A stretch of DNA of 64,000 nucleotides from Epithemia pelagica (Eukaryota > Bacillariophyta > Bacillariophyceae > Surirellales > Surirellaceae): positions 992,001 to 1,056,000 of the forward strand of contig OX337235.1 of assembly GCA_946965045.2 (NCBI GenBank). The letters run 5' to 3'. Every line of letters starts with the position of its first letter. The first letter of the stretch is position 1. Of the stretch, positions 10,899 to 21,583 are shown in pieces. A program made the position numbers and the translations under genes. The notes below the pieces were generated by a model that had not been told where the DNA came from, did no database searches, and saw only the letters and a list, made by a program, of their open reading frames with translations.

Positions 10899-12434
10899 TT
10901 ACCTGGAGCATTGTTTCCGGCGGCAGGGAAGTGTGGACCCTACCAGTGCCAGATCCATCATGTTGGTGCGCAAAAACAAATAGGACGGACTTCCTCCTGC
11001 TGGAATGGCACCCGTTTGCTCCAATAAATGGGGCCAGGCAGAGCGTGGCACTCTAGACTGTTGCTTTGTTTGTAGGATGGATTTCACCTTCCACAGATAC
11101 TGGTTGCGTTCCAGAAGGGGCTCAATGTCGGATCGTTGCATTCCACGCGTTTGGTGACAGACACTCAATTCCACCAACGTGGAATTGGCTCGAACCTGTG
11201 TCATGAACCAATGTGCCTTGGCGATCTTGTCTTGTATGGATGTGGATCCTCCAAACAAGGGGTTTCGAGAGAGATCCAAGCTTTGGAGACCTTCAAGTTT
11301 CGGGAGCAAGGCAACCCAGAGGTCCATACAAATGAGGTTATACCGTGCATCCAGCTTGCGCAAGACAGCATTGGATTCCAGTGCGTACATCAAGATCGAA
11401 AACGAATGAGTTCCGACCGAGCAGCTGCGAATGACAAGTTCCTCCAACGACTTGTGTTTCCGAATGCTTTCGGTAAACCTTCTCAAGTGTCGAAAGTTGA
11501 ACTTGCCCTTCTTAAACTCATCGGGGAAGAGCGAGCCGTTGCGCTGAATGTTTAAGGATTGCAAACTCTGTTTGCGATCGAGAAGAGAAGCAAGTGGTAT
11601 AAACGATTGTGGTCCAAGTCGGTTGCCGGACACGTCGACATGTTTCACGTCGCTTTGGGATTCTCCAAGGGCACCCAATAAAAAGCTTGCCAGGTTGTCC
11701 GTCAACCCACAATCTTGAATGGAGAGGGTTTCCAGTTTCTCGTAGTGACGCACGCCACTGGAAAACAAAAAGAGCGTTCTGGCGTCGATGAGGCATTCGG
11801 TCAATCGCAGCTTTTTCAACGACTGGATAGGACCCGAGAAAATGTCATGAAAAAAGCTGGCCGATTCTTCTCGACAAAGATCATAGTGCTCTAAATGAAT
11901 ATACTCGAGTTGCGGCATTTGAAGAAGGATCCTGAGATAAGAAATTGGATTGAGATGATGGATACCATCATGGTCGTCCCAAACGCTTTCGACGCTCAGG
12001 GACACCGATTTCAAGGACGTCTTGTTCAATTCTAATAGTCGCACTATAAAGGCGGTCGATTCATGACCCGACAGCTCGTCATATTCGTGCAGTTTGAGAT
12101 GAACCATTCTTTCGGATTCTGGTAGTTTGCTCAATTCATTAGCCACCAGCTCGATGCAAGGACGGTCCTTTTCGGAAATGTACAATTCCAGTTCCTTGTC
12201 CTGGCGTTCGACTTGTGCGTTCCAAGCCTTGGTCGTACTCGTCAACGAATGGCCAAACGGGACACCACCACATGCCGATGCTTCAGGCTCCTCCTCGGGT
12301 GCTTTCCTTCCAATCATCAAAGTTTCGTCGCTCATACTCAGGAGCAATGGGTCATCTACCTCGGAAGTGGATGGAACTGTTGGAATTGCCGTTCTCAGAA
12401 TCCGAAAAAAGTGATGGCTCGAATTGGTTGGCAA
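10899..12434 (-). CDS. Leucine-rich-repeat (RNI-like) protein
   Basis: A single-exon 511-residue protein. Residues about 120-430 form LRR/ribonuclease-inhibitor-like repeats of about 25-30 residues, with strands such as LEYIHLEHYDL, LKKLRLTECLI, LETLSIQDCGL, VKHVDVSGNRLG, LQSLNIQRNG, LEELVIRSCSV, LRKLDARYNLI and LQSLDLSRNPL. The C-terminus (NQYLWKVKSIL...AWPHLLEQ) resembles the tail of many cytosolic diatom RNI-like proteins. No signal peptide or membrane span is present, so a soluble protein-binding role is likely; the partner is unknown. It is divergent from the SNAPC3-like gene. Confidence 0.8.
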   Translation of the reverse strand: MPTNSSHHFFRILRTAIPTVPSTSEVDDPLLLSMSDETLMIGRKAPEEEPEASACGGVPFGHSLTSTTKAWNAQVERQDKELELYISEKDRPCIELVANELSKLPESERMVHLKLHEYDELSGHESTAFIVRLLELNKTSLKSVSLSVESVWDDHDGIHHLNPISYLRILLQMPQLEYIHLEHYDLCREESASFFHDIFSGPIQSLKKLRLTECLIDARTLFLFSSGVRHYEKLETLSIQDCGLTDNLASFLLGALGESQSDVKHVDVSGNRLGPQSFIPLASLLDRKQSLQSLNIQRNGSLFPDEFKKGKFNFRHLRRFTESIRKHKSLEELVIRSCSVGTHSFSILMYALESNAVLRKLDARYNLICMDLWVALLPKLEGLQSLDLSRNPLFGGSTSIQDKIAKAHWFMTQVRANSTLVELSVCHQTRGMQRSDIEPLLERNQYLWKVKSILQTKQQSRVPRSAWPHLLEQTGAIPAGGSPSYLFLRTNMMDLALVGSTLPCRRKQCSR

Positions 12435-12838
12435 CTCATTGGAATCTGCACCTCAGTCCCGATGGGACAAAGGACGACATGTATGTGTCATTTGACACAG
12501 TCATACGTATGAATATCAGTACAATAAACTCTATATTAGTATAGGCCCGCTGGGAATACGACTATGGTCATTGTCACGTGGCGCGTATGAATTTCTACTG
12601 TGTATTGCTTACTGCCCGACACGTCACACTGATACGTCATGAGGGCGAACTTGTGCTGTCTCACAAAAAAACTTGAAATACGATGGCGTCTGACCTCCGC
12701 CCCTCTCAAAGTCAGTCGCTTAAACTATTCATGCCCACCAAAGATTTCTTCGTCCACCACAATAATGAGATGACGGGTTTCCACCCTTCTACTTCTATCC
12801 TTCCGACAACTTTAGAACTCGTTCTTTTCTTTTGACTC
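12435..12838. promoter_or_regulatory. Divergent upstream region (LRR gene / SNAPC3 gene)
   Basis: 404 bp lie between two opposed start codons. CACGTGGCG at about 12,577 contains an E-box/G-box core. Nothing else is recognisable. Confidence 0.3.
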
Positions 12839-14629
12839 ATGGACAACAGATTGATCACGTTGAAAGAGTTTGTGGAGCAGTGGAAAGTTTTGATCGATGA
12901 AAAGAACCGCCTTTGTAAGAATCATGCCAAGCGCAACACGGATGATTTACCCCAACAACAACGACGGCGTCCAAGGCAGTCCATGACCAACACGCCACTG
13001 CCTGTCCAGAATTCGGATCTGTCCAATACTCCAACAGAATCTCTACAAGAAGAAGGAGTTGCCAAGGACGATCCCTATGATTGTAGCGACTTGGCCGTAC
13101 CCGATGTCTATGGAAAAGTGAATGAGATGCTCCCCTCGTTGGTCCAAGCATGGAGGAACCTCGACGACCGCAAAATTACGGCGCCCATGGTAAAAGTGAA
13201 ACGCGCCAACAACAACAATCACGAGGCAACTGTGGGCGAGGAGTCGTCTGATTCAGAACAGGACCCAGATCGCCCTAGCAAAAAGAGCAAAACAAAGGAA
13301 ACTGTTCCAGCATCAACTACCATGACCAAAAAGCCCATGTGGTATCAAAAACATGTGCGCTTTCCCGAGAATTTTGACTACCTGAATCAAGGACAACCTC
13401 CCCCTCCACTGCCCCCTCATGGCAATGACGCCAATGTGGCCGAGGATCGTGTCGTGAACTTGACGGATCCAACACAACCACCGCTCTCCTATGAACATGA
13501 ATTGTGGCATTTCTTTGATTCGGTGCCAACGTCACTGCAAATCGAAGAATCCTTGACACAAGGCATGGCCTTGCATCACACCCAATCCTTGCACAAGGTC
13601 ATTTCCGAACAATTTAAAAGGCAATCCCTGGATCATGCAGCTTCCGCCAAATATGGCTTGTATGCTTTGAGAATGCGAGATCGACATGATTATCCACGGC
13701 CTCCGCCACCTGTAGGGCAGACCCGTAGGACCTTGTCGATCCAGGAGAAGGGCAATGAACAGAACGCCGATGGAGGAGGACAACCGTCCGACACCAACCA
13801 CGTTCTTGGGACAATCACGTTGGAACTGTGGAGGAAACCGGCGGACAACCGATCTCAACCCACACCTGATTCATCTCGCATGGTGCTGGAATTTTTGGGG
13901 AGTCAAACATTACTGGATGTTCATCGCTCCATTGTGGATCTTACAGACGACACGTTTTGGACCATGGTCCAAAACGACAAGCAGAAAAATGCATCCATCT
14001 CTACTGCGGATAAGGAGACAGAACCAAATTCAGGGTTTTTCTTTGTCGAAGGAACCTTTTACACAACGGGGTCGGTCGACTATGTGACACCCATTCAAGC
14101 TTGGTTGCAATCGGGCAATGAACGCATGCGTCAGGAACGTGCGGCTCATTTGGGACTTGCACCGGCTTTCTGTAACATGGGTTCCCATGCTCCATTACAA
14201 GACATGTCATCCATGGCATTGGAAAACCTCCCAGTTCGATTCGGAACACGGTATTGTCATGTGCATCATGGAGATGTCGAATGTTCCTGGTTTGTCGTGG
14301 ACATGGCCTGTCATCCTACCACAATCACAGCCCCATCTTTGTCGTCGTATCCTCGAATTCACGATGTATGGACTCCCAGTTATCCTTCGGCACCCGAATG
14401 TCATGCCTGTCAACGACGCATGGCAACTCTTGTGACGAGTACGCAGAGCGAAAGAACCAATGGACACAAGTGTCTTTGTTCCGTCTGTGCCAAGGAATTG
14501 TCAATTCCTTTTCACGAATTGCAAGACTATGTAATATGGCACCGAGAAACCGAATTGTCGCTTGGGGCTCCAGTCGTTCACAAGGCGCATCGTTCGGAGG
14601 AGGAGGAGGGAAAATCGGGGGCCCACTGA
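12839..14629 (+). CDS. SNAPC3: snRNA-activating complex subunit 3 (SNAP50-like)
   Basis: A single-exon 596-residue protein. The C-terminal half carries the SNAPC3/SNAP50 signature in order: FLGSQTLLDVHRSIVDLTDD, GFFFVEGTFYTTG, LPVRFGTRYCHVHHGDVEC, SWFVVDM, and a Cys-rich end, CHACQRRMATLVTS...CLCSVCAKEL, which matches the family's zinc-binding region. In animals and plants this subunit helps SNAPc/PBP bind the proximal sequence element of snRNA promoters for RNA polymerase II and III. The N-terminal 300 residues are lineage-specific and charged, with a basic KKSKTK patch at about residues 145-150 that may be nuclear targeting. The family call is from motif order rather than a search. Confidence 0.82.
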   Translation: MDNRLITLKEFVEQWKVLIDEKNRLCKNHAKRNTDDLPQQQRRRPRQSMTNTPLPVQNSDLSNTPTESLQEEGVAKDDPYDCSDLAVPDVYGKVNEMLPSLVQAWRNLDDRKITAPMVKVKRANNNNHEATVGEESSDSEQDPDRPSKKSKTKETVPASTTMTKKPMWYQKHVRFPENFDYLNQGQPPPPLPPHGNDANVAEDRVVNLTDPTQPPLSYEHELWHFFDSVPTSLQIEESLTQGMALHHTQSLHKVISEQFKRQSLDHAASAKYGLYALRMRDRHDYPRPPPPVGQTRRTLSIQEKGNEQNADGGGQPSDTNHVLGTITLELWRKPADNRSQPTPDSSRMVLEFLGSQTLLDVHRSIVDLTDDTFWTMVQNDKQKNASISTADKETEPNSGFFFVEGTFYTTGSVDYVTPIQAWLQSGNERMRQERAAHLGLAPAFCNMGSHAPLQDMSSMALENLPVRFGTRYCHVHHGDVECSWFVVDMACHPTTITAPSLSSYPRIHDVWTPSYPSAPECHACQRRMATLVTSTQSERTNGHKCLCSVCAKELSIPFHELQDYVIWHRETELSLGAPVVHKAHRSEEEEGKSGAH

Positions 14630-15255
14630 AAAAAGCCTGCAACTGAAACTCTTTCTCTCGAGTTACAAACCTTTGGAAACAAAGCTCTTACGAGTATCAA
14701 TCGTTGAGTACATGGTCCTTTCAGCCTTTCATCTCCATGGAGAAGGTTGTTAATTGGCCTCGCTCGATGATTGGGATTTTTGAATTTCCTCTTCTTTTCC
14801 AATGATTTTACGGATTGGGATTGATTGTCAGGCTCCAAGTGTAATTCCAAGCTCTATTTGGTGCATCTCTGTCCAACCTATTTCGAGCATCACACGTCAA
14901 ACCCAGAGAGTACGTTGTGAGGAGTTGCAAACTAGAGAGCCTGCTGGTCGCTGTTCATGGAAGATTCGACGCCATGAAGCTGCACAAACAGAACCATCGA
15001 TACCTCTTGTTGCTCACGATCCTTCCAGCATTCACCAGAACCGGTTTCAAGCCATACTCTTTGGAACCTTCGTTCAATATACTCCTAGATAGATAAGATA
15101 GACCTATTCTCCCAACAGATCTCTGCTTCATAGCATAGATAGTGTGAGGTGTGACGCTCTTTCCGTCCGTCCGTCTACCCGCTTTCACTCACAAAGTCAC
15201 ACGTGGAAGGGAGGAGCGAAAGACAAAAAATACGAATGCAAATCAAACAAAGACA
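14630..15255. other. Intergenic region
   Basis: Between two same-strand genes. It holds the 3' flank of the SNAPC3-like gene and the promoter and 5' UTR of the TraB gene. No gene or repeat was recognised. Confidence 0.5.
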
Positions 15256-16782
15256 ATGGCGCTTCGGTCCACTGGCACACAACGACTTGTACTGGTCCTC
15301 CTTGCCATGTGCATGGGGTTCCTCTGGAGCAGTGTTGCCGCATCCAGCAGCGGTGGTCGGAACAGGCGCGCCTGGTTTCCGTCTTTTGGGGTTCGGAAAC
15401 AGAAACAGGGAAATGCTACCACCCGTACGCAACAAGAAGAAGAAGAAGCAACGACTTCCGTTGCCTCGTTGCTCGAGACGTCCGATGAACACTCCCATCC
15501 ACAACAAAATCGCTCCTCTGCCCTTTCGAATCATGACGTCGTGAACAGTACTAGCAGCAGCCTTGACGTGGAGAGTCTTCCAGTCTGGAAGCAGGAGTTG
15601 CCTCGTATGCTCCAAAAGAAGGGTCCCAAAACCTTGCAGAAGCTCCACATGGGGGAGGCCACGGAAATTTACCTCTTGGGAACGGCTCATGTATCGAATG
15701 ACTCCTCGGCAGACGTGAAGCTTTTATTGGAGGCCGTCGATCCGGATTGCATTTTTGTGGAGCTGTGTGAAGCGCGAATCGCCTTGCTGGAGGGGACAGA
15801 TTCCTTGACTGCGGCATCGAACGATACTACTGCAAGGAATGAGAGCTCCCACGTCGAGGACAAGGAGGAACCAGAAAGCAAATCGAAGCTGGGATTTTGG
15901 GACAAACTCAACGAAATTCAGCAATCCCAAGGTGGATCGAGATTGCAAGCCTTGAGTACATTGCTTCTGACTTCTGTCCAAGAAGATTATGCCGAAGCCC
16001 TCGGTGTGGAATTGGGAGGAGAATTTCGTGCGGCACATCGCTTTTGGATGGCACGTCCTCACCAAGAACCAACAACAACAATAAATCCTTCTCCAGCCAC
16101 AACCAATGCACCTGGAATCCCACGAAAACATGTGAGCCTGGTATTGGGTGATCGGCCCTTGTCCCTCACCTTGGTCCGAGCCTGGGAATCCTTGTGGTGG
16201 TGGCCCAAAACCAAGGTCATGATTGGATTGTTGCTCTCGTCCTTGCAAAAGCCCAATCCCGAAGAAATTCGAGCGTGGTTGGAATCGGTCTTGAGAGACG
16301 AGTCGGATGTGTTGACCCAATCCTTGCAGGAATTACAAAAACATTTTCCGTCCTTGCACACTACGATTATTGCCGAACGAGATGCCTGGTTGTCGTCCAA
16401 ATTAGTACAAACCTGTCGTATTTATGCCGAACAGTACCATGTGGAAAAGGCACACCAATTGCAAGAGACACGACATTCATCATTGCCGTCGGCACGAAGG
16501 CCCCATCATTCTGCCGTTGTCACACCCCGCAAACGACGGATTGTCGCCATTGTCGGTGCCGGTCATCTTCCCGGGATTGTCCAATGGTTGACGGGTAATG
16601 TCACGACCGAATTCTCGACTCCCGAACAAATTTTGGCCAATCTCACCGCGACAAAACGATGGGAAAAAGATGCAGTGGTACAACAGGAAATGATTCCCTC
16701 GTGGATTCATGATGTCACGGAAGTCCATCGACACGACAATACCTGGTCCTGGGCCGAACCAAGCATGGCAGCACTCACATAA
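15256..16782 (+). CDS. TraB-domain protein
   Basis: A 508-residue single-exon protein. I start it at ATG 15,256 because this begins a clean signal-anchor (LVLVLLAMCMGFLWSSVAAS); the frame is open upstream to 15,151. The TraB/PrgY/GumN-type domain is clear: EIYLLGTAHVSNDSSADV with the G-x-x-H motif, VELCEARIALL with the E-x-x-R motif, a central variable segment, and IVAIVGAGHLPGIVQWL at the end. Family members are thought to be metal-dependent proteases or to act in signalling (Tiki, animal TRABD); no substrate is known here. Predicted location is the secretory system or an organelle membrane. A Glu/Thr-rich disordered stretch follows the anchor. Confidence 0.83.
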   Translation: MALRSTGTQRLVLVLLAMCMGFLWSSVAASSSGGRNRRAWFPSFGVRKQKQGNATTRTQQEEEEATTSVASLLETSDEHSHPQQNRSSALSNHDVVNSTSSSLDVESLPVWKQELPRMLQKKGPKTLQKLHMGEATEIYLLGTAHVSNDSSADVKLLLEAVDPDCIFVELCEARIALLEGTDSLTAASNDTTARNESSHVEDKEEPESKSKLGFWDKLNEIQQSQGGSRLQALSTLLLTSVQEDYAEALGVELGGEFRAAHRFWMARPHQEPTTTINPSPATTNAPGIPRKHVSLVLGDRPLSLTLVRAWESLWWWPKTKVMIGLLLSSLQKPNPEEIRAWLESVLRDESDVLTQSLQELQKHFPSLHTTIIAERDAWLSSKLVQTCRIYAEQYHVEKAHQLQETRHSSLPSARRPHHSAVVTPRKRRIVAIVGAGHLPGIVQWLTGNVTTEFSTPEQILANLTATKRWEKDAVVQQEMIPSWIHDVTEVHRHDNTWSWAEPSMAALT

Positions 16783-17318
16783 AAACACTATCAGGTGATT
16801 GAGAATGTTTTGCATCAGCTTTCAGTCTGTTGTGAACCACCTGTTGGACCTCAATGACAAGTATCTATCGCAAACAAACTTGAGCCTTGGACCGAAACTC
16901 TGATGGTACGATGAACTTGCACAGATCGAAGACTAACACCCCATCACAACGCTTCTAAGCAGTCTCATTCTTATAGTTTCATAGCAAGGACGTTATGAGG
17001 AAGTGTTCTTGAGTGAATATGGAAAGTCGAAACTGAGCATGTGCTCCACATTCCAGCCTCGACGTCTGGAGCGTCCTGACAACCAATTCGGCGTTCACTG
17101 AATAGTCCACTTTCAGTTGGGCTCTTTTGAATTAGTTGCGGCAACAGTGGAGACATGAATACCCAAAGATCATGAGGGCTGATTCATCACTGACGTTCCA
17201 GCGATGTTGAATCTGGCAAGATTCGGAATTTCATGTGAAAGTTTTTGCCACGCATCGGAACCTTTTTCATTCGACATGACGACGACGACGACGGTAACAA
17301 AACAACTATGATGAACGA
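16783..17318. other. Intergenic region
   Basis: No gene is supported. A short (GAC)n run lies at about 17,277-17,292, just before the zinc-finger gene. Confidence 0.45.
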
Positions 17319-19060
17319 TTGGAAGCTCGTTCCATCGTTCAAGAAGAAGGGCCGACGGGGAGGGTTGTCTTCCGGAGAATCCGGTCTTTCAGAGGAGGAG
17401 GTTTGTTGCTTTCTCTCGGATTCAAGACGCAACCGTGCACAAACCAAGACAATCATGATCCAAGAAGTTGTGCCTTTTACCATGACGAAACGGATTGTCG
17501 CCGCAATCCATTCAACGAATATTACGAGGTGGATGAAGCTTTCAATAACATGGAACGCATGTATCATCCAGTCCTGTTTCGGACGGAATTGTGTAACCGA
17601 GGAAAGGATTGTCCGTTTCGTAAAACCTGTTCCTTTGCCCATTCAAAGGCGGATCTACGAAAAAGGGATGAGAATTCCGAGCAGTATGAGTACCATCATT
17701 TGCTGCAACAGAGTCTCAGTCATGCTTCATTGAATAGAAAGCTGGGAAGCTTTTTCCCATCAGACAGAATTGGATTTTGCATTGAACCAGATTTTTACTC
17801 CATCTGGCAACAAGATGGTTTACCAGTCAAGCGGATTTTCCAGCCACTTCCGTAGTACCAGCTGTTCTTGCTGAGAAGTTCGAAAACCCTCTTTAATGCT
17901 ATTCGTGAATTCGCGATCAAAAATGGCCTTGTTCAAGTCACCTTAGGCATGTACGAGAAAAAGAATGGGATCTACTTCAGAGGTATCCATGTGGAGGAAA
18001 CCATGAAGGGTTGCTTGGAACTATTGAATCCGCCGTCAGACCATTTTGCTATTGAAACACGTGAGTATGGCGAACGTGTGGTTGAGTATATTGGTGACAC
18101 TCTTCGAACGAAACCAGAGCTTTTGATTTCTCCTACCGAATCAAAAAGGGCGCTGGTAGAGATCTTGAGTGAGACGTCAATTCGGGTATCGGCAGTCAGA
18201 TGGCACGATCGAACGGCGTCTGAAACAATCCAAAGTGTCCTTGGAAAAATAAAACTGTGGATATCCGTGGAGGGCTATGATAAGTTTGTAGAGTGTTGTT
18301 GTTGTCTCGATAAGAGAAACCCCGACCAAGGTGTTATGTGTTCCAACGGTCACTTCTTTTGCTCTGTGGGTGGCTCCTTTGACGAGGCTGTAGCGAGTCA
18401 GATTGTCCAGATTCAAAGTCGACCGGAAAATCAACTTCTTTGCCCTATATGCAATGATCCACTGAGACACAGGCCCTCGCGGCTCACCTCTCATCCGACA
18501 AATTCGACCATGTAATGAAGGCCATCATTGACAGCGAGGTCGCTCAGAAGACACTGGAGCTACAACGCCAGTTTGATGAACGACTCGAGAAGGAGGTTCA
18601 AAAGCTCTTATCGAAATATAACGACGCGAGTGCAATGCTGAAAGACAAAGCGAGACGTGAAGCAATGAATATTCGCAACACGATCTTGAACCCGGCATGT
18701 CCGCACTGTGGAGCGGCGTACGCCGAGTTTGATGGATGCATGGCCCTTGCATGTTCAACGTGCAAAGGCAACTTCTGTGGGTATTGCCATATAAAGTGCA
18801 ATACATCGGGAGGAGCACATGAACACGTTCGTTTCTGTCTCATGAACACAACTCCGGACTCAAGTTACTATGCCACCGAAGAACAAGTGAAGGATGCCCA
18901 AAGGCAATATCGAACCCGCGAATTGAAGAAACGCCTCAAGGAGTTCAAGAAGGATATTCAGAATGCCATTGTTATTGAGCTCACCAACGATCTAAAAGAT
19001 CTGGGTATCAAACCAGAAGCACTGTATCTTGTCGGGAACTTGCTTCCACTTCAACGGTAA
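17319..19060 (+). pseudogene. CCCH zinc-finger + RING/IBR-like protein, interrupted
   Basis: Three frames together encode one protein. Part 1 (to 17,855) has two CCCH fingers: FKTQPCTNQDNHDPRSC, CAFYHDETDCRRNP, then YHPVLFRTELCNRGKDC, KTCSFAHS. This is like plant RR-type and animal Unkempt-type RNA-binding fingers. Part 2 (17,856-18,512) ends in a RING-like CCCCLDKRNPDQGVMC...CPICNDPL. Part 3 (about 18,480-19,060) has a coiled helix and an IBR-like CPHCGAAYAEFDGCMALAC...CGYCHIKC. An in-frame TAG lies at 17,853. A sensible alternative frame covers 17,830-17,885, suggesting two compensating indels, and a further frame change lies between about 18,440 and 18,510. No canonical introns explain this. 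It is either a decaying gene or a stretch with sequence errors. The start is uncertain. Confidence 0.65.
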
Positions 19061-19099
19061 AATTGGTGTTTTGAAGAGTGCTCTATGTAAAATTACGAT

Positions 19100-19380
19100 T
19101 CCCGGAACGAGAAAGAGAAAACAGCGACCATGTTGGATATGATGCTATACTAGTATGATATTACAGAAATGATTTCTCGTTTTCATCACCGACTGTACGT
19201 GGTTCTATCAAACATTGTGTCGTCTTCCTTGAGGATGTAAGGTATCGACGAACGGTTGGAGAAGACAAAACGCAGGTCGGGGTCCTCAGAGACCGAATAG
19301 CGAACACATTGGATATGATATTCTAGCATTATAATACTACAAAAAAGATGAATCGTTTTCACCACCGACTATTGATATTG
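19100..19380. repeat. Diverged direct repeat between convergent genes
   Basis: Copy 1, about 19,115-19,195, and copy 2, about 19,298-19,375, share TTGGATATGAT, a TACTA/TACA core and the end CGTTTTCAyCACCGACT (position y = T or C), about 180 bp apart. Copy 2 runs into the last codons of the carrier gene, so the duplication includes its 3' flank. Confidence 0.5.
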
Positions 19381-20964
19381 TGAACTGTTGGGAGCACGTG
19401 GTTCCATCAGCCCTTGCACTGTATCAAAGGTCGTAAAGGATATCGAAAAAGCAATCGGTCCTTTCATCCAATTGACGGAAACCCCTTTGAAAAATCCCCG
19501 TATACCTTGCTCCGCGTACAAATGTCGTATTGTATCGGCCAAGGATTCTGGTCTCGCAGGTGGAGGAGCGATAACACCACCTACTCGGCGACCTGGAGCG
19601 GCACTGGGGTTGTTTTTGGTCAGACAATCCATTGCCGTATCATTCCCTACAACTCCCAGTGTTTGCATCCTTCGTCGAGTGACTTCAATAGGATATGTGG
19701 CTGTTTGTGCTACCAATCCCGCAAAGGCACCGCATTGCATACGTTCCATTGTGGTCAAATCACGTTTCGTCAAGCTTTCGATCTATGGTGTGATAAACAG
19801 AGGCAGAGAAAATGTCAGATACAGAAGAGAAAGCAGCAGGGAAGATGATCAGCATACTTTCGCCTCTTTCGGATGGATTCATTGATCAATCGTCCAATCA
19901 GACCATGATCCTGACAACCATCTACTCAGTAAACTTACTTCTCGTTTCCCTTGTTCGTTCAACGTGAAGGCAACACCCGAGTACGGCAATATACCCAACA
20001 ACGTAGGAGAAATCCCTCGAAACAGACCTGCCACACCTCGTTGTGTGTAATTTTCCATCAAGACGGACGCAAATCCTTTGGTTTTCACGGCATGGGCAGT
20101 GGTGGAAGCAAAAACAGCAGGACCAGTACCAATGGTGTGGTGATGTTTGTGCGTCTTGAGGACGGCGAGTTGGGCTCGAGTCAAGTCCAGTGGATAGGTA
20201 CAAACCACCGATACAGTTCCTGCCATCATTCCACCGACTAACGACTCAAGTGCCGTCAATCCATGTTTTTGTGATTTCAAAGACGACGACTCTGTTGGTC
20301 TCCTCGTGTTGGTCGACAGAATGTATCGACCCTGTTCATGTTCCTTTAAAAAGAAGCGTTTGCAACGATCAAACACCATGAATTGGATGCCGCTGTAAGG
20401 AAAGACGCGAATCATGGTGGCAGTATTCCCCTTCCAAAGGGCAGCCAACCCTTCGGTTTGGACAATGTTTCGTACGACTTGTGGCAAACTCCGAAAGTGA
20501 AACTCGGCCGATGATACTTGATACAAAATTTTGATTCGATCCATGGGTGCAACCACACTTTTGGCCACCATTCCCGCGATTCCTCCAGCCAACAAGCTCC
20601 GAACTTCGCGTGGAATCTGCGACAAATCAATGGTTTGTTGAGGTTTAACCACAGTCGATGTTACAGCAGCATCCCCACTGTTCGACGTTGTTCCTGGTAG
20701 AACGGATGAACCTGGTATGATTTTCTCGCTTGCTCTGGATGCATTTGTTGACCTTGTCAACTGCTCGGGTGGAGGAGCAACTACGACAGACGAGGTCGAC
20801 ATATTGTTGTTACTTTTCGTCGCGTTTGGAAACCTGGCGTCGTTGACGTCCTCGTCGTCCTCGTCTTCAAACACTTCACCCTGCGCAGGACCAATAATGG
20901 TGCTATCTTCAGGATCTTCAATCTCCTGCGGTATGGAATCACGATGGGGATGATGTTTCAACAT
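19369..20964 (-). CDS. Mitochondrial carrier family (SLC25), CoA/adenylate-carrier-like
   Basis: Two exons, 20,964-19,939 and 19,782-19,369, with a 156-nt GTAAGT...TAG intron in phase 0, give 479 residues. Three Solcar repeats are visible by their P-x-D/E signatures: VVAPMDRIKILYQ, VVCTYPLDLTRAQLAV and ATYPIEVTRRRMQ, each followed by a G-x-x-x-x-x-G type loop (ALWKGNTATMIRVFPYSGIQ, GLFRGISPTLLGILPYSG, GFFKGVSVNWMKGPIAFS). The first signature and the Ser-Ser-Ala after it resemble SLC25A42/Leu5 and SLC25A16/24 carriers that move CoA, dPCoA or adenine nucleotides across the inner mitochondrial membrane; the exact substrate is inference. An acidic, disordered N-terminal extension of about 125 residues precedes repeat 1. 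No EF-hands are seen. Confidence 0.85.
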
Positions 20965-20997
20965 GGGAAGGTATTATATTGTTTCTCATCAACAGTC

Positions 20998-21041
<44 letters not shown>

Positions 21042-21042
21042 C
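20998..21042 (+). repeat. (AAC)15 microsatellite
   Basis: Fifteen perfect AAC units directly upstream of the carrier gene start codon (34 bp from it), so it lies in the promoter or 5' UTR. Confidence 0.95.
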
Positions 21043-21583
21043 CACGTGGTTCCAATGCTTCCAAATTCGTTCACTTTTTGCACTCTGTCACAAGACTCCA
21101 ACGAATTTGGGGTTTGTCTTTCCTTCGCTGAGTGTGACTGTGACGCTCTTGGTTGGAGGTTGATGGGGAGAGAAGCATCAACAACAGGCGGAGCGACACG
21201 GCTCCTCCACGTGGAACGACTCTGATTTTTGCTGTGTACATTATTAGGGTCGCTACCTGTCGCTACGATAGTTCCTCCAACTCTCTGTCTCTCTCTAGCT
21301 AGAGGGGGCTGGAGAGATCAAGAACGCACTCATGAGAAAGAGGAAAGAGCACTACGAAGATGGTAGGCTACCGGCGTAATTACCATCCTAAGCTTATTTG
21401 AAAGGTGAAAGACTAAACTGGTCGTTGATGTATCTTGCTTCCTTGGTGTGGAAGCCGAGTCGCACGCTTACAGCGACCCCTTTGCAACCCTTATCCGTGC
21501 CAAAATGGAAAAGAAGATTGCTCCTCATTATCGAGCTCCTGGCTTTGTCACCTGAATTTCATGTGTTGCCTTTGTTCTTTCCT
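21043..21583. other. Intergenic region
   Basis: No gene is supported. The 12-bp palindrome CTCTAGCTAGAG lies at about 21,293-21,304 beside a short CT-rich run. Confidence 0.45.
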
